Translations under genes and position numbers: made by a program
The notes under the pieces: model-generated
What the model saw: only the letters and a program-made list of their open reading frames with translations
Told to the model about the DNA's origin: nothing
Databases searched by the model: none
Source: Streptomyces malaysiense
GTDB taxonomy: Bacteria > Actinomycetota > Actinomycetes > Streptomycetales > Streptomycetaceae
Assembly: GCF_000980885.2 (NCBI RefSeq)
Contig: NZ_LBDA02000047.1
Location: 1-64,000 of the forward strand
Reading direction: 5' to 3'
DNA: 64,000 nt
Shown: positions 37,355-45,015 of the stretch, piece after piece
Numbering within the stretch: the stretch's first letter is position 1
Layout: every line of letters starts with the position of its first letter

Positions 37355-38308
37355 TCAGGCGATGGAGTTGGCGGCGTCGGTGGAAGCGGTGGCCAGCCGC
37401 TGGAACATCTGCCGGACGTTGTCCGCGTTGTCGTGGACCTCCTTGGCGGCCTTGGCGATGTCCCGCAGCGTCCGGGGCTTGGGGAGTTTCTCGTGGTCGA
37501 AGGCGGACATCTTGTGATTGAGCCTGTCCGTGGCCTCGGTCAGATTGTCGAGTTCCGCGGGGCGCAGCCGTTCGGTGACCTTCTCCAGAACTTCGCTCAG
37601 CTTGTTCGCCGCGCTGGCCGTCCGCTTCATCTTGGCCGCGGACGGGAGTTTCGACTTGAGACCGTCGAGGGCCGTGATCTGACTGTTGACCCTGCTGAGC
37701 GCCTGCCCGAGATCGCGCGCGTCACCCGCTCCGGGCAGCCCCGAGGCACCGCTGCCGCGCCCGCTTCTCCTCTGACGGAATCGCCGGCTGCCCTCCCGCA
37801 CCGCGTTCCGCCTGTCCTGGGACGAACGCTCCGGTTGGAGCCCCCAGTTTCCTTCCCGGTCCCGGCCGAAATACTGGCGCTCCCCTCTGAAGCGGCCCGT
37901 GATCTTCAGAGTCAGGTTCTTGATCGACGCCAAGACAGCTTTGACCTTGTCGATGGAGCCGGTGATCAGAGTGCGGAATTTACCGAAGAGCGCTACGGCG
38001 CCTCCGACAACAGTGCCGAACGCCACGACTTGCGCCACGATATTAGTGCCGTTGGCAATGTCCGTGAACTGCTTGAAGAGTTTTATGGCATCATCGATCA
38101 GTAGCTTTTCCTTGATGATGTCCCATTCGCTCTTGTCCTTCTCCTTCTTTTTCTCCTGACCTTTCCCACCCTTTTCGATCGCCGCCTTCAGTTCGACTAT
38201 CTTGGAGTTGAAGTGGGCGGTGGTGACCTCCTGCTGGGTGTTCTTGTCGAGCTCTTTTTTGACTTCCTCCAGCCGGTCGTAGACCTCGTCCGTGGTGTGC
38301 TTTCCCAT
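37355..38308 (-). CDS. tape-measure-like N-terminal protein (317 aa)
   Basis: The 317-residue protein begins with a charged coiled coil (DEVYDRLEEVKKELDKNTQ), a Lys/Glu block, one hydrophobic helix (NIVAQVVAFGTVVGGAVALFG), then long charged helices (LSEVLEKVTERLRPAELDNL, IAKAAKEVHDNADNVRQMF). No receptor or enzymatic motif is visible. It directly precedes the two tape-measure-like genes and may supply the N-terminal part of a split tape measure or its chaperone. The ATG at 38308 has AAGGAG 7 nt upstream. Codon use in the first third is noticeably less GC-rich than in neighbours. Confidence 0.7.
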   Translation of the reverse strand: MGKHTTDEVYDRLEEVKKELDKNTQQEVTTAHFNSKIVELKAAIEKGGKGQEKKKEKDKSEWDIIKEKLLIDDAIKLFKQFTDIANGTNIVAQVVAFGTVVGGAVALFGKFRTLITGSIDKVKAVLASIKNLTLKITGRFRGERQYFGRDREGNWGLQPERSSQDRRNAVREGSRRFRQRRSGRGSGASGLPGAGDARDLGQALSRVNSQITALDGLKSKLPSAAKMKRTASAANKLSEVLEKVTERLRPAELDNLTEATDRLNHKMSAFDHEKLPKPRTLRDIAKAAKEVHDNADNVRQMFQRLATASTDAANSIA

Positions 38309-38491
38309 GTGTCTACTCCTTCGTCGGGGCCGGTCACCCGGGGTCCGCTCGATGTGATGAAAGTGGACGAGAGTGGACCTTTTCCGTGGTGCGGGTCTTG
38401 CTACTGCTGTGGGGGTCCGGTATCCTCGCGGATTGTCGAGATAGCCAAAGAAGTCGGCCAATCTTCAGTGGTGTGATCCAGGGGGGAAGAG

Positions 38492-38686
38492 ATGCGGATT
38501 TTGTTCTTCTTTATTGGTGGCTGTTTTCTCCTGGCGGGACTCTTCGCCCTCTATGTCGCTTTCTTGATGTATTGGGGGTGGCGGGCGAAACGGACATGGG
38601 CGGAATTTCGAAGATTCCTTTTCTGGGCGTGTGCTGGGATCGCCGGAGAGGCGCTCATGGCGATCTTCTTCAAATTCAAGCCATAA
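38492..38686 (+). CDS. small membrane protein (64 aa)
   Basis: A 64-residue plus-strand ORF with GGGGGAAG 5 nt before its ATG. It is almost wholly hydrophobic, with two helices (ILFFFIGGCFLLAGLFALYVAFLMY and FLFWACAGIAGEALMAIFF) joined by a basic loop (WRAKRTWAEFRR). Base composition is clearly lower in GC than the surroundings. Possible roles include a holin-like or immunity-like membrane peptide, but there is no direct evidence. Confidence 0.45.
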   Translation: MRILFFFIGGCFLLAGLFALYVAFLMYWGWRAKRTWAEFRRFLFWACAGIAGEALMAIFFKFKP

Positions 38687-39249
38687 TTCATTCACGGTCA
38701 TGATGTGGTATGTGGCTCCTTCTTGGCCCGGAGCTCAGCGGCACCTCGAAGGGTGACGAGGTTCTCGTGGTTATGAATTCCACCTTGACGAAAGCGGATC
38801 CAGGACGGAATTCGGCGAAATCCGACGAGGTGAGGCAAGCCTCGGTTCCGCGGTTGCGGCTGGACTCCTGAAGGACATCGACTACCGGGCCGAGCGACTC
38901 GCCGTCTTCGTCCTCGGGTATGGCGGCCTGGCGGTACTCGTCGCAGGGATCGCGCTGCTTGCGGTGGTCTGACGGGCCGTTCCGAGCGACGTGACGTTGG
39001 ACGACCGGGCGATAGATCGGCGGCAGCCCCCCTGGAAGGCGGTTACGGCTGCCGTCGGCATGGCCCCGCCTGGCGGGCTTCCGCCGGGGCGTCAGACCAG
39101 CCCGGCGCGTGGGCGCGGGATTTCCGCCGGAGCAGTTCCACGGTGGGTGCCGCGCGTCTGCCGCGAGTGGTTACGGAGTCTCTCTGGCCGGTCGTGGGCC
39201 GAGTGGCAGAAGTGGTCTCGAGAGGTTCGCTGTGGCGCCCGGTGGGCCG
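38687..39249. other. decayed or non-coding stretch
   Basis: No credible complete gene. A plus-strand fragment at about 38874-38972 encodes DIDYRAERLAVFVLGYGGLA followed by a second hydrophobic stretch and a stop, as if it were the C-terminal membrane end of a lost protein. Composition is more AT-rich than normal up to about 38850. Confidence 0.4.
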
Positions 39250-40189
39250 GTGGCGTGACGGCAGCGCGGCGGCGGGCCCGGCCGTCACCAGGATGCCGCC
39301 CTGGGCCGGAGCCGGTTCCTCCGGAGGGCTGGACGCGGGTGTGAGGGAGGCCGCGAGCCGCGCGGCGTCCGCGCGCTTCTCCTCTCCGCCGGCCGCGATC
39401 CGCTCGCGCCCGGCGAAGCGCAGCAGCCGCGCGACAACGGGCCCCGTGCACAGGGCGACTGCCGCGCCCAGCAGTCCGGGCACCCACCAGTTGACGCCCG
39501 TTGCGCCCTCGGCCGCCCCGGAAGGCGCCGGGGACAGGCGGCTGCCGTGCCGTCCAGCCGGCGCCCGGCGCCGGCGTACAGCGTGGCGCCGTGACCTGGC
39601 CCGAGCCTGCCGATCGCGACGCCGGGACGGCCCGGGCCGAGCTCCGCGGCGGCGCGCTTCCGCCGGGAACCGTGGTTCCCTGTACGCAGCGGGTTCCGGT
39701 GAGCCCGAAGGGTGCCGCCAGGTGGATCTCGACGTGGTCGAGATCCACCTTCCAGGCCGTACCGACCGCGTCCCAGGCGAGCTTGCCGCCGCGGACGACC
39801 TCCGGCAACGTGTACGGGATGCGGTAGCGGTGGATGCCGCCGACCGTGTGGCCGGGGTCGCCCACGCGGATGCGGTGGGCGCCGGAGTCCCAGTCGTCGG
39901 TGATGGGTGAGTCCGTACGGCACCGGGGCGGAGTCCATGGTGGCGCGGACCCTGGCCTCCGATTCGAGGATGGACAGGCCGGGGACGTCCCGGTACGTGC
40001 CGTGCCGGGGGTCGAGGCGTCGATCACCTCGGTGATGCGGGCGCTGCCGTACTTGGCGATCTCGGCGCCGACCCACATCCTGGTGAACCGCTCGGTGTTC
40101 CCGCCCGATGTGCCGGGGGTCACCTCCAGACCCGCCAGCAGCGCGGTGACGACCAGCCAGATCGCGCCGACGCGTCTACGCCGTCTCAC
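39250..40189 (-). pseudogene. DUF2207-domain membrane protein, frameshifted
   Basis: A GTG at 40189 opens a signal/TM sequence (RRVGAIWLVVTALLAGL) followed by the DUF2207 domain, but the frame changes several times. GSARITEVIDAST is in one frame, HGTYRDVPGL in another, then HRIRIGDP-like HRIRVGDPGHTVGGIHRYRIPYTLPEVV returns to the first. LYAGAGRRLDGT and the TM region LLGAAVALCTGPVVARLLRF are in other frames. The usual C-terminal cytoplasmic half is missing. It is an inactivated, truncated DUF2207 gene sitting within the tail locus. Confidence 0.75.
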
Positions 40190-40268
40190 GGACGTACCTG
40201 CTCTGCCGCTCCCAGCACCCCCCGGTTGCGGAGCGGATCAAGAGCGTACGGGGGCCGGTCGGGACTGG

Positions 40269-40475
40269 CTAGGCGTGCCCGGTACGCGTCCGTCGGGCCT
40301 CCGTCAGCGCGTCCGTCCACCCCGCCGCATACGCCTTCGACTCCCGCCGGAGCAACTCCTCGTACAGCCGGTCGAGCAGGGCCTCGGGGGCGGGTGCGGG
40401 GGAGCACAGGAGGTCGGCGAGGCGGGTGTAGATGTCGATCGGCTGCTCCGGGATGTCGCTCGTGCCAGTCGCCAT
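40269..40475 (-). CDS. small helical protein (68 aa) with YxAGW motif
   Basis: The 68-residue product is largely helical (PIDIYTRLADLLCSPAPAP, ALLDRLYEELLRRES) and ends KAYAAGWTDALTEARRTR. The same YxAGWxD segment occurs in the divergently transcribed 340-aa protein at 40760, suggesting shared ancestry or a common partner. The start at 40475 has AGGA 5 nt upstream. It lies between the chaperone and tape-measure genes, but the decayed block separates it from the latter. Confidence 0.6.
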   Translation of the reverse strand: MATGTSDIPEQPIDIYTRLADLLCSPAPAPEALLDRLYEELLRRESKAYAAGWTDALTEARRTRTGHA

Positions 40476-40551
40476 GTCGTCCTGCTTTCCGGTCTGTCCG
40501 CTGGGCTGCGCGTGGTGCAGACGGTGCTCGTGTGGTGTTCGAAGCATCTGT

Positions 40552-40567
40552 TCGAACTAGTGTACGA
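40552..40567. promoter_or_regulatory. LexA-box-like operator
   Basis: TCGAACTAGTGTACGA differs at one position from the actinobacterial SOS box TCGAAC-N4-GTTCGA. Another TTCGAA lies 12 bp to the left (40539-40544). On the minus strand TACACT (40565-40560) would be a good -10 element inside the box, so a bound repressor would block transcription toward the 68-aa gene. Location between divergent genes of the tail locus fits DNA-damage control of a tailocin. LexA itself is not in the window. Confidence 0.45.
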
Positions 40568-40759
40568 GTAATCCTGTGGTGCCGTTCTGTGTTTGTCGAG
40601 GACTCTCCGTCGTCGCCAGGGTGCGACCTGCGGCGATGCGAGGGGGCCGGATGGGCCGTGTGTCAAAGCGGTGAAGTAGGATCCGGCCGTTCCTCCCGTC
40701 GGTGAAGCAAGAGTGAACGGCACTACGAGAACAAGGACCTGAGGGCTGGTCATACGACG

Positions 40760-41782
40760 GTGGACGGCGGTCGGGCAGCCGTCCTCGCGCGGGGGGCGCG
40801 ATGGGGCAGGGACGAGAGCAAGGCCTATGGGGTGGACGGGGACGCGAGCAAAGCGCGGCAACGGCACGTGATCGATTGGCTCGAACAAGCACCCGATCTG
40901 CCACATCTCATCGCCCGGGTCTCCGAGCTCGTCTTTCGTCTCGGACACGCACCGGACGAGCTCGTGGTCCTTCCCCGCGGCGAGCTCGACCGACGCGAAC
41001 TGGCCGCCTACAGCGCGGGCTGGGCCGATGTGGTGGACGAGCAGCTTCCCGCCGTACGGCAGGCGTACGAACAGCGGATCACCGCCGCCTACCTCCAGGG
41101 GCAGGAGGACGCCCGCACCGGACGCCGGCCGCGCCGTGCCCGCCGGCCCGGCGGTGAGGGGGAGCGTTCCGGCGGAGAGGTCATTCCGCTGCCGTATGTC
41201 CAACTCCTGCGGCCTCCCTCGGAAGTGACGCGAGTAGAGCAGCGCGGTGAGCGGGAGCGGTCCGCGGCGGACCGGTCTGCGGTGGCCGGACCTGTGTTCG
41301 GCGGCACCGGCAGCGAGAGCGCCGAGCGGTCGCACGGAAGGGACGAGCGGCAGCACGACGAGACCGTCGCCCCGGCGGAGCCCCGTACCGCCCGGCCGGT
41401 GTCCGGCGGAACGGAGGAACGCGAACAGGCCACCGCGGAAGCCGGCGCGGGCGAGCCCGCGGCCGGATCCGACTCCACCGACGACATCCTGCTCTCCGCC
41501 CGCGAGGTGCGGCAGAGAAGACCGGCCACGTCGGAACGGCGACCGGTGCTCCGCCGCAACGGCCGCCCCAGCGTGCCCCCACTGGCCCGGCAGGACGAGG
41601 CGGCCGGCGGCCGGGGCAAGGGGCGCCTGGCGGAACCGAAGGAAGAGTCCGGCCCGCCGGGCGCCCGTGGCGAGGACCGGCCGCGCCTGTCGGACAGGGC
41701 CCGCGCCCTCGCCGACGAGCTGGAGGGAAGGGCGCCGGCCCGGTCTCACGACGACCAGCCGGGCTCACCCGGGCGCCGGTGA
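40760..41782 (+). CDS. unknown protein facing against the tail operon (340 aa)
   Basis: The N-terminal 130 residues are folded and helical (VIDWLEQAPDLPHLIARVSEL, ELDRRELAAYSAGWADVVDEQLPAVRQAYEQRITAAYLQG). The remaining 200 are disordered and rich in Arg, Glu, Ser and Gly (SAREVRQRRPATSERRPVLR; LSDRARALADELEGR). Start is uncertain: GTG 40760 or GTG 40868, neither with a strong ribosome site. It shares the YxAGWxD motif with the divergent 68-aa protein. Function unknown; possibly regulatory or particle-associated. Confidence 0.6.
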   Translation: MDGGRAAVLARGARWGRDESKAYGVDGDASKARQRHVIDWLEQAPDLPHLIARVSELVFRLGHAPDELVVLPRGELDRRELAAYSAGWADVVDEQLPAVRQAYEQRITAAYLQGQEDARTGRRPRRARRPGGEGERSGGEVIPLPYVQLLRPPSEVTRVEQRGERERSAADRSAVAGPVFGGTGSESAERSHGRDERQHDETVAPAEPRTARPVSGGTEEREQATAEAGAGEPAAGSDSTDDILLSAREVRQRRPATSERRPVLRRNGRPSVPPLARQDEAAGGRGKGRLAEPKEESGPPGARGEDRPRLSDRARALADELEGRAPARSHDDQPGSPGRR

Positions 41783-41829
41783 GCCGGGCGTCCGGCACCA
41801 GGGGGGCGTTTCCCCGGCAGGTCGGCCGG

Positions 41830-42557
41830 TCAGCCGAAGAACCGGGCCAGCTGGCCCGGTGACGGCGCCTGCCCGCCCGGGCCGGTGTCCGGCACGGCGT
41901 CCGGCGCGTGCCGGACGGCGCCCGGCGGCTTCCCGTCCGCCTCCGCCTCCGGGTACTCGGGCCGGGGTACCGGCGTCGGGGGCTCCGGCTGGTCGTCCTC
42001 GCCCGAGTTGACGCACGCGAACATCCAGTTGGCAGCCGCCAGATGGTCCACGGCCGCCGCCAGCAGATGATCCGTCACCGACCATTCGGACACCTCACCG
42101 TGCAGCTCCCGGTTCAGCGCGCTGTCCCGCGGCAGGTGCTTGACGAGCACCGTGAGCCGCCGGGCGGAGAGGCGGTCGCGGTGCCAGTCGAGCAGGTCGA
42201 CGCCGTAGTAGCGGAGCAGGTCCGCTTCGAGGGCCTCGGCGTGTTCGTCGACGAACCCGACGAGGCTCAGTCTTCCCCCAGGCCGAGCCCGGTCTCCTTG
42301 CCGTAGGCCTCCAGGATGGCCGCGATGTCCTGCATGGTGACCTCGTGCTGTTCGAAGCGGGCGAACTGCTTCTCGCCGAGGAGCAGCCTCAGCAGACCGT
42401 CCACGTCGTTGTCGTCGAGCCTCCGCAGCGCCTTGGCGGCGGCACGGGTCAGCTCGGTGGGCAGGGTGTAGTTCTCGCCGTCGATCTCGAACGACCAGGT
42501 GCGGCCGAGGGCTTCCAGGCGCTGGGCGCGGGCTGCGTTGACGTCGAAACGGGCCAT
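41830..42557 (-). CDS. tail assembly chaperone GT, made by -1 frameshift
   Basis: The 0-frame chaperone G (42557-42267) runs into a GGGGGAA slip site. A -1 shift there continues the protein as GRLSLVGFVDEHAEALEADLL to the stop at 41830. The added T domain contains LLRYYGVDLLDWHRDRLSARRLTVLVKHLP, then TDHLLAAAVDHLAAANWMFACV, and a proline-rich tail. This G/GT pair between the major tail protein and the tape measure is a nearly universal long-tailed phage signature. The chaperones coat the tape measure during tail assembly and are absent from the final particle. Confidence 0.8.
42267..42557 (-). CDS. tail assembly chaperone G
   Basis: The 96-aa protein (ARFDVNAARAQRLEALGRTW, FEIDGENYTLP, KALRRLDDNDVDGLLRLLLGE, HEVTMQDIAAILEAYGKETG) has the size, acidic helices and location of the short tail chaperone. 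It starts with an AAGGAG site 11 nt before the ATG at 42557. Its last codons contain the slip site used to make the GT form. Confidence 0.85.
   Translation of the reverse strand: MARFDVNAARAQRLEALGRTWSFEIDGENYTLPTELTRAAAKALRRLDDNDVDGLLRLLLGEKQFARFEQHEVTMQDIAAILEAYGKETGLGLGED
42273..42279 (-). promoter_or_regulatory. -1 ribosomal frameshift slip site
   Basis: On the minus strand CTG GGG GAA GAC TGA ends the G frame; slipping back one base at GGGGGAA gives CTG GGG GGA AGA CTG, opening the T frame. GGGGGAA-type sites are used by actinophage tail chaperones. Confidence 0.75.
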
Positions 42558-42660
42558 GGTGACGGTTGCTCCTTGAAGTCCGTGGATGTCGTGGTGCGTG
42601 ACGGAGAACGGCATGGGTGGGGCGGGCCGGAGCCCGCCCCACCCCGGGGGGCCGGCTGGA

Positions 42661-43269
42661 TCAGCCGGCGGCGTACGCCGAGTCCTTCATGATGAAGCTG
42701 GCCAGCGCCGAGCCGTCGGCCGCCGCCATCGCCGTGAAGGTGACACCGAGCTGTGCGGCGGCCTTGCGGCCCAGCTTGATGTCGTCCGACGCGGTGACCT
42801 GGCCGCGCGGGATGCCGAAGCGGTAGGTCACGGTGGAGCCGTCGTCCGCCCGGACGTCGGTGAACTCCAGGCCGAGCGCACGGGCGTCGGAGTTCGGGCG
42901 GTCCGCGACGTCGTACTGGTAGACGCCCGGGTTGTTGGTGGCGTCCACCGCGTTGACGGCGCCGCCGCCCATGAAGAACGGCAGCGTGTCCTCGTTGAAC
43001 TGCATCAGCGAGAACTTCAGCGTCAGGTCCCGGTCCGAGTAGACGAAGTGGACCGGGCTGACCGCCTGCCACACGTCGATCGGCTCCAGCTTGTCCTTCT
43101 TGCTGAAGGTGACGCCGTCACCGCCGGTGAAGCCGAGGTTCTTCCAGCCGGTGGCCCAGTCGGTGGCGGAGTCGCCGGAGAAGGCGGTCGGTACGGCCGT
43201 ACCGGCGGCGCCGACGTAGAGGCGGCCGACACCGGCGATACGGATCTCGGACGAGTTGGTTCCTGCCAT
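42661..43269 (-). CDS. major tail (tube) protein
   Basis: The 202-aa protein starts AGTNSSEIRIAGVGRLYVGA and continues with beta-rich segments (WKNLGFTGGDGVTFSKKDKLEPIDVWQ, VHFVYSDRDLTLKFSLMQFNEDTLPFFMGGG, VTYRFGIPRGQVTASDDIKLGRKAAAQLGVTFTAM). This is the tail-tube fold of siphovirus major tail proteins, which polymerise into the tail. AAGGAG precedes the ATG. It follows the tail terminator gene and precedes the chaperones, in standard order. Confidence 0.88.
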   Translation of the reverse strand: MAGTNSSEIRIAGVGRLYVGAAGTAVPTAFSGDSATDWATGWKNLGFTGGDGVTFSKKDKLEPIDVWQAVSPVHFVYSDRDLTLKFSLMQFNEDTLPFFMGGGAVNAVDATNNPGVYQYDVADRPNSDARALGLEFTDVRADDGSTVTYRFGIPRGQVTASDDIKLGRKAAAQLGVTFTAMAAADGSALASFIMKDSAYAAG

Positions 43270-43415
43270 GGTGATGTCTCTCCTTGGAGTGAGGGTGGAG
43301 CGGGGGTGTGCCGGACCCGGCTGTTCCGGATACGGCGAAGGCCCCGCCGGGATGACGGGGCCTTCGGTCTGCGGGGCGGCGGGCGTCCTCGGACGCCGGG
43401 TACGTGCGGGGTGCG

Positions 43416-43829
43416 TCAGTAGACGTCGATGTACACCTTGTGCACGCTCACGTACCGGTTGGCCGCGTGGTAGAGGTAGTCGGGCAGCCAGCGCGGGCCG
43501 TCCTGTTCCTCGACCTCGGTGATGAGGTTCGTGCCGTACTGGTTGCCGGCCGTGGCCAGCAGCGCGCGGCGGGCCGCGTTGGCGAGGACGTGCGCGTCCT
43601 GCTTGGTCGGGCCGTACACCTCGAGCTCGATGAGGGGCTGGTCGACGTGGAGTTGGCCGACCCAGGCGCCGCCGCGCCGGTTGACGAGGACGGCGGCGGT
43701 CGTGCCGTCGAAGGTCGACGGCGGCTGGACGGTGACGAGCGCCGTGGACAGCGTGGGGTCCTGCTTCAGGATGTCGACGACCAGGGCCTCGACATCCGGG
43801 AAGGCGCTCGGGGGAGTGGGTGTGGTCAT
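43416..43829 (-). CDS. tail terminator/completion protein
   Basis: The 137-residue protein reads FPDVEALVVDILKQDPTLSTALVTVQPP then TAAVLVNRRGGAWVGQLHVDQPLIELEVYG and ends in RYVSVHKVYIDVY. The strand-helix order and QDAHVLANAARRALLAT helix match tail-terminator or head-tail joining proteins. In phages it caps the tube for head attachment; in a headless particle it would simply close the tube. First gene of the tail operon, with GAGGTG 6 nt before the ATG. Confidence 0.75.
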   Translation of the reverse strand: MTTPTPPSAFPDVEALVVDILKQDPTLSTALVTVQPPSTFDGTTAAVLVNRRGGAWVGQLHVDQPLIELEVYGPTKQDAHVLANAARRALLATAGNQYGTNLITEVEEQDGPRWLPDYLYHAANRYVSVHKVYIDVY

Positions 43830-44292
43830 GCCGGTCACCTCGGGGCTGCGGGGCGCGCGGGGCGCCGTGTGGGTGGCGGGCGCGGGGCCCGGGACCCCGG
43901 CGCCGGGAAGCGGTGGACCGCCGGGCGGGCGCCGCATGGGGCGGCGGGGAGGCGCGGCGCCTCGGCCCGGCGGTACGGCGAGGAGTTGCCGCCCGGCCGT
44001 TTCCCGGCCTGCGGGCACAGCTCCGCCGCTGCACCAACTGTGACAGACGAGCGTGCGCGCACGCAACTAAAAAGGTGGACGGATGTTTCTGCCGGTGTGC
44101 GAGGGGAGGGGAAGCGCGAGAGATCGGACCTGGTGACTGCGGGACTCGCCGTACTCAAGGGAGTAATGGGGCGGATGTGAAAAGGCCCCGGACGTGCCGA
44201 CGCACCCGTCGGCGTACGGGTGCTCTGTCCGGGGCGGGGCTACCGGGGCGGGGCTACCGGGGCGGGGCCTTCCGGTGTGGAGCCGCCCGGCA
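43830..44292. other. regulatory stretch upstream of the tail operon
   Basis: This roughly 460-bp stretch lacks a credible gene. It holds a GTGCGCGCAC palindrome at 44053-44062 next to an AT-rich TTTTTAG (minus strand), which could form the tail operon promoter region. It also holds the regulator terminator (44181-44235) and a 14-bp tandem repeat of GGGGCGGGGCTACC at 44231-44268. Confidence 0.45.
44181..44235 (-). terminator. terminator of the XRE regulator gene
   Basis: On the minus strand GCCCCGGAC pairs with GTCCGGGGC, with an inner ACCCGT/ACGGGT stem, followed by CTTTTC. It ends transcription of the regulator before the tail operon. Confidence 0.7.
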
Positions 44293-44784
44293 TCAGTCGC
44301 CGGCGATCGCCCTGCCGACGACCGTCTCCACCGGCGTCCGTGCCTCCTCGGCGCGCTGCGCCACGGGCTCGGCCTCGTGCGGCAGGAACTGCTCGACGAC
44401 TTTCACGAACATCTCGCGCCGGTCGGCGGGGATCCCCAGCAAGTCGGCGACCTCCTCCAGTGTGGGCCGGCGGCCGAACTCGGCATCCGGTGCGGGGGAG
44501 GCCAGGTGATCGTGGGGGTCCGCCAGTTCCTCGGCGGTCAGCCGGCCGGAGCGGATGAGCATCTCGCGCACCGGAACGCCGAGGACCCGGGCGAGTCTCC
44601 GCGTGGTCTCGAGGTCCGGCATGCTCTGCCGCTGCAGCAGGCGTGTGACTGCGGCCCGGTGCACCCCGGCCTCGTCGGCGATCCGCGACTTCCCGCCCCC
44701 CCGCGGGCTGTCGATGTCGTATCCGCGGTCGCGCATCAGGTCCTCGACCCACGCGGCGAACGCGTCCAGATCTTGGCTGGTCAT
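44293..44784 (-). CDS. XRE-type regulator of the tail locus
   Basis: The 163-aa protein has an XRE helix-turn-helix at about residues 32-75 (SRIADEAGVHRAAVTRLLQRQSMPDLETTRRLARVLGVPVREML). The C-terminal part (LEEVADLLGIPADRREMFVKVVEQFLPHE) is probably a dimerisation domain. It is divergent from the WhiB-like gene, with 231 bp of regulatory DNA between. The location next to the tail operon suggests it is the phage-type repressor of the locus, possibly replacing a CI-like function. Confidence 0.82.
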   Translation of the reverse strand: MTSQDLDAFAAWVEDLMRDRGYDIDSPRGGGKSRIADEAGVHRAAVTRLLQRQSMPDLETTRRLARVLGVPVREMLIRSGRLTAEELADPHDHLASPAPDAEFGRRPTLEEVADLLGIPADRREMFVKVVEQFLPHEAEPVAQRAEEARTPVETVVGRAIAGD

Positions 44785-45015
44785 CTGTGTGCTCGCTTCC
44801 CTTTGGAGAGCACGAGTTTAGCTTGCTTGCGCGCGCGGTATTACGTGCTTTCGTGCAAGCACTGTGAAAGGGCGGGTGAAAAAAGTGTGAAGCGGGCGAA
44901 AGGCGGCGCGAGGGGAGGAGGGCGGGCGGCGTCGACGGAAAAAGCTCGTTGCGAGCGCGCGCGCAATCTGTAATTCTTGGCGCGCTCGTGCTCCAGCCGC
45001 CCCAGAGGAGGCCCC
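44785..45015. promoter_or_regulatory. divergent promoter region with GC-rich dyads
   Basis: GCTTGC and GCAAGC bracket 44821-44860, enclosing a GCGCGCGCG run. A matching GAGCGCGCGCGCAATCTGTAAT lies at 44953-44974 facing the WhiB-like gene, and a related GAGCGTGCGCGCACGCAACTAAA lies before the tail operon (44049-44071). A TAAACT -10 (minus strand, 44820-44815) faces the XRE gene. These repeated GCGCGC-CAA elements are candidate operators of a local regulator. Confidence 0.4.

Noticed and set aside
40540..40556. TCGAAGCATCTGTTCGA as a second LexA box
   Set aside because: Half-sites are separated by one base too many (17 rather than 16 bp); kept only as a neighbouring TTCGAA half-site.
40304..41749. 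481-aa minus-strand frame through the 340-aa gene
   Set aside because: Low-complexity; it passes through the end of the real 68-aa gene in another frame and lacks tail-protein features.
44231..44268. 14-bp GGGGCGGGGCTACC tandem repeat as a CRISPR-like or iteron array
   Set aside because: Only 2.7 copies with no spacers; probably slippage in GC-rich DNA next to a terminator.
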